Positions 1 to 5,908 of a DNA stretch of 5,908 nucleotides are shown piece after piece. The first letter of the stretch is position 1. The number at the start of each line of letters is the position of its first letter. This DNA is from Pedobacter sp. UBA1654 (GTDB lineage: Bacteria; Bacteroidota; Bacteroidia; Sphingobacteriales; Sphingobacteriaceae): contig DCLG01000037.1 in the NCBI GenBank assembly GCA_002320935.1, positions 40,746 to 46,653 of the forward strand. Reading direction: 5' to 3'. The notes beneath the pieces were generated by a model. That model was given only the letters and a program-made list of their open reading frames with translations. It ran no database searches and was not told the origin of the DNA. The translations under genes and the position numbers were made by a program.

Positions 1-593
1 TCCATTTCCTCTGAGATCATTGCAGCAATGTCTTCAGCGGCAACCCAGGGTTCTTTTTGATCACCCCCATAGCTCGAAATAATTGCATGTTGATTTTTGA
101 TAGCATCCAGGTTCCTATATATATTGCTATAAAAACCTACCGGACGAATAAATTTAATAGCAACCTCGTCTGGCAACCTGCCTAGTATACCTTCTACTTT
201 GTTATGGAGGTAAAGGCTTCCGGTTCCCTGGTCGGTATGCGCACCGATGCTGCTTAGGTGTACCAGTTGCTTAACTCCGGATTGCTCTACCGCAATTTTG
301 TAGTTGTTGCCGATCCGGTCAAACGCAGCGACGAAATCGAGATCTTTGTCAAAAATACTGCCTATGCCTTCCCAGGCTTCCATCAGGTAAACGACATCAG
401 CCCCCCTGAAGGTTTCGGTTAAAAACTCGATATTAAAAAAAGATCCTATTGCCGCTTTTGCGCCTAAAGATTCTATTGCAAATTGTCGTTCAGCTTTGCT
501 GGTAATAACGGTGACGTGGTGTCCTTTTTTGACTAAGTCAATGGTGAGGGGCTGTCCTATGTTTCCTAACGACCCTGTGATAACTATATTCAT
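1..593 (-). CDS. NmrA-like NAD(P)-binding oxidoreductase-type protein, C-terminus cut off by window edge
   Basis: The frame opens with ATG at 593-591 and stays open to the left edge, giving 197 residues with the C-terminus missing. The start MNIVITGSLGNIGQ is a Rossmann beta-strand followed by a GxxGxxG nucleotide-binding loop (residues 7-13). LVHLSSIGAH (110-119), a YxxxK pair (Tyr128, Lys132), FIRPVGF (148-154) and PWVAAEDIA (182-190) are the usual landmarks of the atypical short-chain dehydrogenase/NmrA group, whose full proteins are about 280-300 residues, so roughly a third is missing. Members bind NAD(P) as redox sensors or reduce quinones or other small substrates in the cytoplasm; the substrate here cannot be told. 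There is no signal peptide. An AAAGG lies only 3 nt before the ATG, a short spacing, but no other in-frame start fits because the GxxGxxG loop begins at residue 7. A palindrome and CGGTT repeats lie upstream, suggesting separate control. Family assignment is firm, function is not. Confidence 0.9.
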   Translation of the reverse strand, partial: MNIVITGSLGNIGQPLTIDLVKKGHHVTVITSKAERQFAIESLGAKAAIGSFFNIEFLTETFRGADVVYLMEAWEGIGSIFDKDLDFVAAFDRIGNNYKIAVEQSGVKQLVHLSSIGAHTDQGTGSLYLHNKVEGILGRLPDEVAIKFIRPVGFYSNIYRNLDAIKNQHAIISSYGGDQKEPWVAAEDIAAMISEEM

Positions 594-601
594 ATACCTT
601 T

Positions 602-616
602 TTTTGTTGAACAAAA
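602..616. promoter_or_regulatory. 15-bp perfect palindrome, candidate operator of the NmrA-like gene
   Basis: TTTTGTT-G-AACAAAA is a perfect inverted repeat with 7-bp arms around one central base. It ends 8 bp before the start codon at 593 of the NmrA-like gene. Its position would let a dimeric repressor block transcription or early elongation. It is too short-looped to form an RNA hairpin. On the minus strand the sequence CACTTTTG (1 mismatch to the Bacteroidota -7 element TAnnTTTG) overlaps it, but no matching -33 TTG was found, so a promoter is not claimed. The A/T richness makes chance occurrence possible. Confidence 0.35.
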
Positions 617-624
617 GTGGTTAA

Positions 625-672
625 CAACCGGACGGAGAAATTAACCGAATTAGGGTTTTTCATAACCGAATT
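625..672. repeat. Direct repeats TAACCGAATT x2 plus a CAACCG half-copy
   Basis: TAACCGAATT occurs exactly at 642-651 and 663-672, a start-to-start distance of 21 bp, or about two helical turns. A related CAACCG lies at 625-630. On the minus strand these read CGGTTA, CGGTTA and CGGTTG in the same orientation, heading towards the NmrA-like start at 593. Same-face direct repeats upstream of a gene are typical of binding sites for a transcription factor acting as an oligomer or a tandem dimer (for example AraC-type activators or response regulators). No regulator gene is in the window, so the binding protein is unknown. Confidence 0.4.
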
Positions 673-762
673 GCTTTACGTCAACAAAGTCCATTATTAA
701 TCACATTGCCCAAGCCAAAGAATTACTTTGAGTATAGAATGTTAAAGGAAAAACTACAAGTT

Positions 763-780
763 ATTTGCCGCTCTGCAAAT
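763..780 (-). terminator. Small inverted repeat downstream of the HExxH gene, weak terminator candidate
   Basis: ATTTGC and GCAAAT form perfect 6-bp arms around a 6-nt loop. The element lies 84 bp beyond the stop codon of the HExxH gene and upstream of the NmrA-like gene, where transcription of the GH92-M28-HExxH cluster would be expected to end. On the minus strand a run of five T follows only after about 10 nt, so this is not a canonical intrinsic terminator. An AT-rich ATAAT/ATTAT repeat followed by a six-T run, nearer the stop codon (about 807-826), is a second weak possibility. Apart from these and the repeats nearer the NmrA-like gene, I see nothing coding in the 270 bp between the two genes. 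Confidence 0.2.
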
Positions 781-863
781 GAAATCTTAAGAAATTATTG
801 ATTATCAAAAAAGGGGTATAATGATATTATCTTTGAATTTGCTCCAACATAAACGGCAAGATA

Positions 864-1199
864 TCAATAACGTTCACACAAATACTTCAGCCAGGCATAA
901 CCTTTCCGGCGCTTCAAATATCCAAAATCACGTTCATTTGCATAAGCTTCTTTTTCGAAACATATCTGAAAATATGCCTTATGATGGCTTCGGTACCTAG
1001 CCAGGTTAATTAAGTAGTGCAGGAAGTAAAGCGGATAAAAGAAGATGATCAGCAGCTCCTGCTGCTGCCTGAAATGCACCTTTTCATGATTAATAATCAC
1101 CTGACTTTCTTTTAGTGTCTGCTTTTTAAAAATCATGAAGGGATACAATGCCATGGCATCTGCCGGTAGCCTCGAAAAAATTATGATCCAGTATTTCAT
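864..1199 (-). CDS. Small HExxH protein, M56/gluzincin-like putative zinc metallopeptidase core
   Basis: The product has 111 residues, with ATG at 1199-1197 and TGA at 866-864. HEKVH (38-42) is a classical HExxH zinc site: His38 and His42 would be ligands and Glu39 the catalytic base. A hydrophobic stretch (about 49-66) follows, then FEKEAYANE (81-89), in which Glu84 is a plausible third ligand of gluzincin type. This order resembles the catalytic core of M56 (BlaR1/MecR1-type) and M48 membrane peptidases, but those are far larger. Similar short proteins occur in Bacteroidota as hypotheticals. There is no cleavable signal peptide; membrane association through residues 49-66 is inferred. The start lies 16 bp after the M28 stop codon. 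A TTG at 1229 would add 10 residues and overlap the M28 gene by 14 bp, but the ATG is preferred because the added residues carry no recognisable motif. Coding status is well supported by the motif and operon position; peptidase activity and substrate are inferred. Confidence 0.72.
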   Translation of the reverse strand: MKYWIIIFSRLPADAMALYPFMIFKKQTLKESQVIINHEKVHFRQQQELLIIFFYPLYFLHYLINLARYRSHHKAYFQICFEKEAYANERDFGYLKRRKGYAWLKYLCERY

Positions 1200-1215
1200 G
1201 CCTATTAGCTTTAGC

Positions 1216-2523
1216 TTACAATTGGCCAAAAAACTTATCCATCAACTTGAAAAACTGCGGAAAAGCTGTTAAGGGTAGTGTCTCTGCACGATCGTAAATG
1301 TCATGGTATGCTGAGATACCGCCTTGAGTATAGATGAAAAATGAAGGCACCCCTTTCTCATGAAAGTAGCAATGATCACTGTTGCAGGCTTCTCCCCTTG
1401 GTTCTACTTTCTTCAGCAGTTTATGTTCCTCGTTTAGCTTTACCAATTGCTGATATTTTTCAGTGTGCACAGTTGCATTAACAACTTTTATGCCTTCTTC
1501 ACCTGTTCCTGCGAGATCAAAGTTTACCAGAAACCTGATCTTGTTCAAGTCAATAAGGGGGTTCTCCACGAATGCTTTGGATCCCAGAACGCCAATCTCC
1601 TCCCCCGAAAACGCCAGAAAGACTGTGTTGTATTTTGGTTGCTGCATGGAAAAATGTTTACCAAAACTTAGCATCATGGACACGCCACTGGCATTGTCGT
1701 TTGCACCGGGAAAATAAACATCTTTTCCAAGCATACCCAGGTGATCAAAATGGGCCGTGATCACCACTGTAGAATCTGTTTTCGAACTGCCTTTGATCAT
1801 CCCGGCTACATTCCTGGTGGTATAATCAGGGACAAGCTTAGCTTCAACATTCAATTCGATCTGATTTATCGTTGCGGGCACGATAGCAGGCTTGTTTACC
1901 TGCAACACAATTCTTGGCCCCTGTGTTCTAAGTGTGGTCCAGGTGAGTTTGTCTGTGCTGAAAATGATCAGCCCTTTAAGTTTTAGATCGGGGTCGCTTT
2001 TTAGGGCCTCAAGGTTCTGTGCAACCGCAGTTTTCTGCTCCTTGCTTTCATCCTGAATACTCCTGTTATCGATCATAAGGAAATTTTCACCCACCTGATC
2101 CAACATTTCGATAACTTTTGCTGTATTGGCAAGATCAGCTCTCGTAAGCGGGTAAACCTTGAATTTACCAGCGCATGCCGGACTGTTTGCAGCTACCAGA
2201 TAATCTTCAGCGGTAGTGAGCTTTTGTCCGTTCAGCGCCACATCAACCTTACCGGGAAAGGTATTTACAGACAAATTAAAATCCTGGTAGTAGGACCCAT
2301 TGTTTAAGGGAAGCAGGGCGGCTTTTCTGAATTCCGCAGCAATGAACTCAGAGGCTTTTTTTGCACCGTCGCCGAAGTATCCCCGGCCTTTGTAGGCAGG
2401 GGATGCAAGTGTTTTAATAATGGACCTCGCATAGTTCATGTCCTGTGCCAGACCGGCCTGCCCACTGCACAACAAGGTAGCTGCAAGCAAAAGCTTGTTT
2501 ATGTATTTTCTGGAATGGATCAT
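1216..2523 (-). CDS. Secreted M28-family zinc metallopeptidase (aminopeptidase type)
   Basis: This 435-residue protein has a signal peptide: charged start (MIHSRK), hydrophobic core LLLAATLL (11-18) and probable cleavage after AGLA (Ala26). Residues 30-70 hold the LASPAYKGR segment common before M28 domains. The catalytic domain (about 235-435) has all expected residues: His258 and catalytic Asp260 in AHFD, bridging Asp276 in GANDNASG, catalytic Glu308 and ligand Glu309 in SGEE, Asp336 in NFDLAG, and His407 in AYHDIYD. It should therefore be an active di-zinc exopeptidase removing N-terminal residues or dipeptides in the periplasm or outside the cell. Residues about 90-230 form an insert in the position where many relatives carry a PA-like domain, which I cannot confirm. 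Cys379 and Cys385 may form a disulfide. The start is 8 bp after the GH92 stop codon with no clear Shine-Dalgarno, pointing to co-transcription and perhaps translational coupling. The exact specificity cannot be read from the sequence. Confidence 0.93.
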   Translation of the reverse strand: MIHSRKYINKLLLAATLLCSGQAGLAQDMNYARSIIKTLASPAYKGRGYFGDGAKKASEFIAAEFRKAALLPLNNGSYYQDFNLSVNTFPGKVDVALNGQKLTTAEDYLVAANSPACAGKFKVYPLTRADLANTAKVIEMLDQVGENFLMIDNRSIQDESKEQKTAVAQNLEALKSDPDLKLKGLIIFSTDKLTWTTLRTQGPRIVLQVNKPAIVPATINQIELNVEAKLVPDYTTRNVAGMIKGSSKTDSTVVITAHFDHLGMLGKDVYFPGANDNASGVSMMLSFGKHFSMQQPKYNTVFLAFSGEEIGVLGSKAFVENPLIDLNKIRFLVNFDLAGTGEEGIKVVNATVHTEKYQQLVKLNEEHKLLKKVEPRGEACNSDHCYFHEKGVPSFFIYTQGGISAYHDIYDRAETLPLTAFPQFFKLMDKFFGQL

Positions 2524-2531
2524 CTGATAAA

Positions 2532-4823
2532 CTATTTTTTTGCTGGCTTTGATGACATGAAGAACTCGATCTCTCCACCATTCATAATTTCATCGTGATT
2601 CAAGGTCCTGCCGTCAAGCACTTTGCCGTTCAACACTGCCTTGGCTACGTAAACATTCTTATCGCTCTGATTCCGGGTTTTTACCTTGAAGGTTTTTCCG
2701 TTTTCCAGGTTTATTGTTGCATTAACAACTGCTGGACTACCCAACTCATAAGTCAGGGAACCAGGTGCCATCGGGTAAAACCCTAAAGCGCTGAAGATGT
2801 ACCATGCGCTCATTTGCCCGCAGTCGTCGTTACCGCCCAAACCGTCGGCAGTAGGTCTGTACATCTTTTTCAGAATCATCCTTACGCGGTCCTGGGTTTT
2901 CCAGGGTGTTGATGTATAGTTGTATAAATAAGCGGCATGGTGTGCCGGCTCATTACCATGTACATAATTTCCAATGATACCTTCTCTGGTGATGTCTTCG
3001 GTATCCGCGAAAAATTCATCCGGCAGGTGCATGGTAAACAAAGAATCCAGGTGTTTACTGAAACGGTCTTTTCCACCGCGTAATTTGATCAGCGCTTCAG
3101 GGTTATGTGGTACGTACAAACTGTAGTTCCATGCGTTGCCTTCAATGAAACCCTGGCCATGGGTACTTAGTACATCAAACTCTTTCTTAAAAGATCCGTC
3201 TTTAAGCCTTGGACGCATGAATCCGGATTTTTCATCATAAACATTTCTCCAGTTTTCAGCACGCTTCATAAATTCGGCATAAACTTCCGTATTATTTAGT
3301 TTCTTCGCCAGCTGGGCAATACACCAGTCGTCATAAGCATATTCCAGGGTGTTCGATACCGATGTTCCATTTGTTTCTGCTGGTATGTAGCCCATATCCA
3401 TATACGCACCAATGCCTTCGTAATCTCTCTTTTTAGCGGTTGCTACACATGCTGCCAATGCCGCATTGGGATCACCTTTGTACACGCCCTTGATTATTGC
3501 ATCGGTAACAACAGATACGCTGTGATATCCGCTCATACACCAGTTTTCATTCGCATAATGAGACCAGATCGGCAGCATCTTCCATGCACTCTGATCATAG
3601 TGCGCCATCATGGATGAAATCATGTCGGCACTCCGCTTCTGCTGTACGATATTGAAGAAGGGATGTAGTGCCCTGAAGGTATCCCACAGGGAAAAGGTGG
3701 TGTAGTTATCAAAGTTATCCGCTTTATGGTTGTTCTGATCCAATCCGCGGTATTCCTTGTTCACGTCATTGTAAACTGTAGGATTGATGAAGTTATGGTA
3801 CATCGCAGTATAGAAGTTTACCTTGTCATCTTCATTCAAAGTGTTTACAGCAATCTTGTTTAGTTCTTTATTCCAGCTTTGCTGTCCAGCCTTCTTCACT
3901 TGCTCGAAATCCCATCCCGGAATTTCAGCCCGCATGTTCATTAGAGCATTTTCCTGGCTTACTGGTGATAATGCGAATTTGATCTTTACCTGCTCTCCTG
4001 CCTTAGTCTTAAAGTCAAAATACGTACGCATGCGTTTTCCAGCCATTTCCGGGAAGTTTTTGGTTTGGTTCCACTTACCCCAGAAACCTTTGTAAACTTG
4101 TTTATCGTCGTAATTTCTTTGGCCATAACTGGTGATCGGCTTAGAGAAAGTCATCGCGAAATAAACCGTCCGGGTCCTTGCCCAACCGGAAGTCTGACGG
4201 TAACCGGTTACAAGCGTATCATTAACGACACGCAGATAGGTCCATACGTTCTTATCATCATAGTTATAGATGCCGCTCATCAGGTCCAGTATGATGTGCG
4301 ACTGGTCGGATTCCGGGAAGGTATATTGGTGAAAGCCTACCCTCGGACTGGTGGTCATTTCGGCAAGGATATTATGATCGTCTAATTTTACTTTATAATA
4401 GTTTGCTTCAGACACCTCATTGTCGTGGGAGAAAGCAGATCTGTATCCATGCTCCGGATGCGCTGCGGTACCTGGATTTAGCTGCAATTCGCCGGTAGTT
4501 GGCATGATGAGGAAGTCGCCGAGATCAGAGTGTCCGGTACCACTAAAATGCGTGTGTGAAAAACCTACAATCGTCTTATCTGAATGCTGGTAACCGGCAC
4601 AGTATCGGTACACATCTTTATTGTACTTACCATCCTCTTCGTACGATAACGTGTCTGTTTCCGGGCTCAGCTGAACGGCGCCAAAAGGAACGGTCGCTCC
4701 AGGGTATGTATGCCCCATTTTGGCCGTTCCAATAATTGGTTTTACGTATTGATAAGGTTGTTTCTGTGCCTGAACAAAGGTTGAACTCAGGATTGCTGCC
4801 ACCGCAACGAATAGTTTTTTCAT
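2532..4823 (-). CDS. Secreted GH92 alpha-mannosidase (exo-acting, calcium-dependent family)
   Basis: The product has 763 residues, the usual GH92 length. The chosen ATG (4823-4821) gives MKKLFVAVAAILSS, a clear signal peptide with likely cleavage after FVQA (Ala19). An in-frame ATG at 4913 would add 30 residues before it and hide the signal peptide, so it is rejected. The mature protein starts with the N-terminal beta-sandwich (PIIGT, GHTYPGATVPFG, GFSHTHFSGTG at 87-97), followed by the (alpha/alpha)6 catalytic domain. EGNAWNY (561-567) carries Glu561, the likely general acid. HGNEPAHH (622-629) and GNDDCGQMSAWY (664-675) carry further active-site residues, with Asp666/Asp667 expected to supply the general base and contact Ca2+. 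GH92 enzymes are inverting exo-mannosidases that trim terminal alpha-mannose from N-glycans, yeast mannan or mannosylated proteins. No Cys lipobox is present, so it should be soluble in the periplasm or exported. It heads the cluster with the M28 and HExxH genes. Linkage specificity is uncertain: see the Asn in HGNEP. Confidence 0.95.
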   Translation of the reverse strand: MKKLFVAVAAILSSTFVQAQKQPYQYVKPIIGTAKMGHTYPGATVPFGAVQLSPETDTLSYEEDGKYNKDVYRYCAGYQHSDKTIVGFSHTHFSGTGHSDLGDFLIMPTTGELQLNPGTAAHPEHGYRSAFSHDNEVSEANYYKVKLDDHNILAEMTTSPRVGFHQYTFPESDQSHIILDLMSGIYNYDDKNVWTYLRVVNDTLVTGYRQTSGWARTRTVYFAMTFSKPITSYGQRNYDDKQVYKGFWGKWNQTKNFPEMAGKRMRTYFDFKTKAGEQVKIKFALSPVSQENALMNMRAEIPGWDFEQVKKAGQQSWNKELNKIAVNTLNEDDKVNFYTAMYHNFINPTVYNDVNKEYRGLDQNNHKADNFDNYTTFSLWDTFRALHPFFNIVQQKRSADMISSMMAHYDQSAWKMLPIWSHYANENWCMSGYHSVSVVTDAIIKGVYKGDPNAALAACVATAKKRDYEGIGAYMDMGYIPAETNGTSVSNTLEYAYDDWCIAQLAKKLNNTEVYAEFMKRAENWRNVYDEKSGFMRPRLKDGSFKKEFDVLSTHGQGFIEGNAWNYSLYVPHNPEALIKLRGGKDRFSKHLDSLFTMHLPDEFFADTEDITREGIIGNYVHGNEPAHHAAYLYNYTSTPWKTQDRVRMILKKMYRPTADGLGGNDDCGQMSAWYIFSALGFYPMAPGSLTYELGSPAVVNATINLENGKTFKVKTRNQSDKNVYVAKAVLNGKVLDGRTLNHDEIMNGGEIEFFMSSKPAKK

Positions 4824-4834
4824 GCTTTTTCTAA

Positions 4835-4846
4835 ATACTTGAGTAT
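4835..4846. promoter_or_regulatory. Small palindrome between the hairpin and the GH92 start codon
   Basis: ATACT-TG-AGTAT is a perfect 5-bp inverted repeat with a 2-base centre, lying 11 bp before the GH92 ATG. The centre is too short for an RNA loop, so if it matters it would be as a DNA site for a dimeric regulator or through sequestration of the translation start region. There is no recognisable Shine-Dalgarno between it and the ATG. Short arms make chance likely. Confidence 0.2.
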
Positions 4847-4847
4847 G

Positions 4848-4878
4848 TGATGCTGTAAAAATAATTTTATCAGCATCA
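4848..4878 (-). promoter_or_regulatory. Hairpin in the leader of the GH92 gene cluster
   Basis: TGATGCTG (4848-4855) pairs perfectly with CAGCATCA (4871-4878). Inside it TAAAA (4856-4860) pairs with TTTTA (4865-4869) around a 4-nt loop, leaving one bulged base at 4870. This makes 13 base pairs in all, within the 117-bp gap between cysN and the GH92 gene, 24 bp before the GH92 ATG. Neither strand shows a T-run after the stem, so it is not a typical intrinsic terminator. It could be an operator palindrome, a structured 5' leader that affects translation or mRNA stability, or a factor-dependent end point for the cysN transcript. No clear TAnnTTTG/TTG promoter pair was found around it. Confidence 0.5.
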
Positions 4879-4940
4879 ATTCTCACAGTAAAGCAATAGA
4901 AATGTTGTGACAAAGCATTAATATTCCAGGTTCGCCGTTA

Positions 4941-5908
4941 TTAATCCAGGGCCTGACGGAAAAGCAAGGCTCCGACAGTGAGGTTAGTTCGGGGATCAAT
5001 CAGAATCGCACCGCCATTAGAAGGACTTTCCTCGTATTTGTCGAATGCAACAGGATCTGCTGTCTTAATTACCACCCGGCCGATATCGTTCAGTTTAAAG
5101 TCTTCAGCAGGATGTTTCTCCAGGGTACTAATGTCTACTTTGTACAGGATCTCCTGGACCTTACATTTGGTATGCTTGCTATGGTGCTGCAGCAGGTACA
5201 TCACCGAGGTGTCCAGTGGACGGGCATCCATCCAGCAAAAATCTGCTTCCATCCTTTTAGATACCAATGGCTGGCGACTGGCTGCAACCAGCATATCTCC
5301 CCTGCTTACATCAATGTTGTCCTTAAGGTGTAAGGTTACAGACATCCCTTTTTCTGCCGCATCAAGCTGCTGCTCTGCAAACTCAATTCTGCTGATGCTG
5401 GTGCTGAAGCCTGAGGGCTGCACAACAACTTCATCATTCAACCTGAAACGACCACTCACCAGGCGACCTGCATACCCACGGTAGTCGTGGAGCGCATCCG
5501 TCTGGGGGCGGATAACCCATTGTACCGGCATACGGCCATATTCAAAAGGCGATTTCGCTTCAACAGGAACCGTTTCCAGGTGATGTAATAAACTTTTGCC
5601 TTTGTACCAGGACATGGCATTTGACGCGTTTACAATGTTGTCCCCTTTTAATGCGCTGACTGGAATGAAAGTCACTTCTTCCAAGTTCAGTTTTGCAGCA
5701 ATCTCCAGGTAAGCGGTTTTAATCTCGTTGAAAACAGTTTCGCTATAATCGATCATGTCCATCTTATTGATGCAGACCACTACATGCGGCAGCGCCAGCA
5801 AGGAAACCAGGAAAGAATGTCTGATGGTTTGCTCTGAAACGCCATTCCGGGCATCAATCAGGATGATTGCCAATTCTGAGTTTGAAGCTCCCGTAACCAT
5901 GTTCCGGG
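4941..5908 (-). CDS. cysN: Sulfate adenylyltransferase subunit 1 (CysN GTPase), N-terminus beyond window
   Basis: The frame is open from the right edge (...RNMVTGAS) to TAA at 4943-4941, giving 321 complete residues of a protein usually about 415 long; the missing N-terminus holds the P-loop and the DxxG switch. Numbering from the Met at 5900, the G4 motif is NKMD (45-48) and the G5-like motif SALKGDN (82-88). A translation-factor-like beta-barrel follows (about 122-205, with PVQWVIRP and DYRGYAG), then a second barrel ending in SPSNGGAILIDPRTNLTVGA (292-311), a very characteristic CysN ending. CysN hydrolyses GTP to drive adenylylation of sulfate by CysD, making APS for sulfate assimilation in the cytoplasm. 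There is no C-terminal APS kinase, so this is not a CysNC fusion. cysD would be expected just upstream, outside the window. The Met at 5900 is internal and not a start. Confidence 0.96.
   Translation of the reverse strand, partial: RNMVTGASNSELAIILIDARNGVSEQTIRHSFLVSLLALPHVVVCINKMDMIDYSETVFNEIKTAYLEIAAKLNLEEVTFIPVSALKGDNIVNASNAMSWYKGKSLLHHLETVPVEAKSPFEYGRMPVQWVIRPQTDALHDYRGYAGRLVSGRFRLNDEVVVQPSGFSTSISRIEFAEQQLDAAEKGMSVTLHLKDNIDVSRGDMLVAASRQPLVSKRMEADFCWMDARPLDTSVMYLLQHHSKHTKCKVQEILYKVDISTLEKHPAEDFKLNDIGRVVIKTADPVAFDKYEESPSNGGAILIDPRTNLTVGALLFRQALD

Noticed and set aside
828..835. TATCTTTG on the plus strand, a full match to the Bacteroidota -7 consensus TAnnTTTG
   Set aside because: The nearest upstream TTG (798-800) is 27 bp away instead of about 19-21, and no plus-strand gene lies downstream; it would only read antisense into the HExxH gene.
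1200..1229. TTG start at 1229 extending the HExxH protein by 10 residues
   Set aside because: It overlaps the end of the M28 gene by 14 bp and uses a rare start, while an ATG at 1199 sits just after the M28 stop codon and keeps every motif.
2465..2467. Cys19 of the M28 protein as a lipoprotein cysteine
   Set aside because: The preceding residues are ATLL, with Leu at -1 instead of Gly/Ala/Ser, so the lipobox fails; an AGLA signal peptidase I site follows.
2882..3076. 64-codon minus-strand frame inside the GH92 gene
   Set aside because: It overlaps conserved GH92 active-site coding sequence in another frame and has no features of its own.
4065..4385. 106-codon open frame on the plus strand inside the GH92 gene
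   Set aside because: It lies fully antisense to a conserved enzyme, with no motif and no leader; such frames arise by chance opposite long genes.
4824..4913. ATG at 4913 as the GH92 start
   Set aside because: The 30 extra residues run through the hairpin region and would bury the clean MKKLFVAVAA signal peptide that begins at 4823.
4901..4919. Possible hairpin AATG...CATT with an inner TTG/CAA stem after cysN
   Set aside because: The stem is short, interrupted by unpaired bases and has no T-run on the minus strand, so it is not a credible terminator.
4978..5484. 168-codon open frame on the plus strand
   Set aside because: It is antisense to the strongly supported cysN gene, has Ser/Arg/Leu-rich low-information composition and shows no recognisable motif; it is a shadow frame.

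Overview
The window looks like a chromosomal segment of a Bacteroidota bacterium, most likely from the Sphingobacteriaceae (Pedobacter or Mucilaginibacter type). This rests on the gene content (a secreted GH92 mannosidase, a secreted M28 peptidase with Bacteroidota-style sequence, and a CysN with no APS-kinase fusion), on moderate GC, and on the near absence of strong Shine-Dalgarno sites. The genus is an inference from protein style only. Every supported gene lies on the minus strand, so transcription runs from high to low coordinates.

Reading in the direction of transcription: 5908-4941 is the C-terminal three quarters of cysN, the GTPase subunit of ATP sulfurylase, with its N-terminal part beyond the window. 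A 117-bp gap follows. It holds a long, nearly perfect hairpin (4848-4878) and a smaller palindrome (4835-4846) just upstream of the next start codon. Next comes a tight three-gene cluster: a secreted GH92 alpha-mannosidase (4823-2532), a secreted M28 metallopeptidase (2523-1216, 8 bp downstream) and a 111-residue HExxH protein resembling a stripped-down M56/gluzincin core (1199-864, 16 bp further on). After a 270-bp non-coding region with repeats and a palindrome, an NmrA-like NAD(P)-binding protein starts at 593 and runs off the left edge.

The spacing suggests that the GH92, M28 and HExxH genes are co-transcribed. The first two products carry signal peptides and should act in the periplasm or at the cell surface, trimming mannose and peptides respectively. 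A role in breaking down mannosylated glycoproteins or glycopeptides is a reasonable inference, but no SusC/SusD pair, sensor or other glycosidase is visible to make this a classical polysaccharide utilisation locus. CysN belongs to sulfate assimilation in the cytoplasm and has no evident functional link to the cluster. The NmrA-like gene is probably a separate transcription unit.

No RNA genes, mobile elements, CRISPR arrays or frameshifted genes were found. Most of the window is ordinary. The best candidates for a second look are the small HExxH protein, the hairpin leader before the GH92 gene, the repeat/palindrome array before the NmrA-like gene, and the Asn in the GH92 HGNEP motif.
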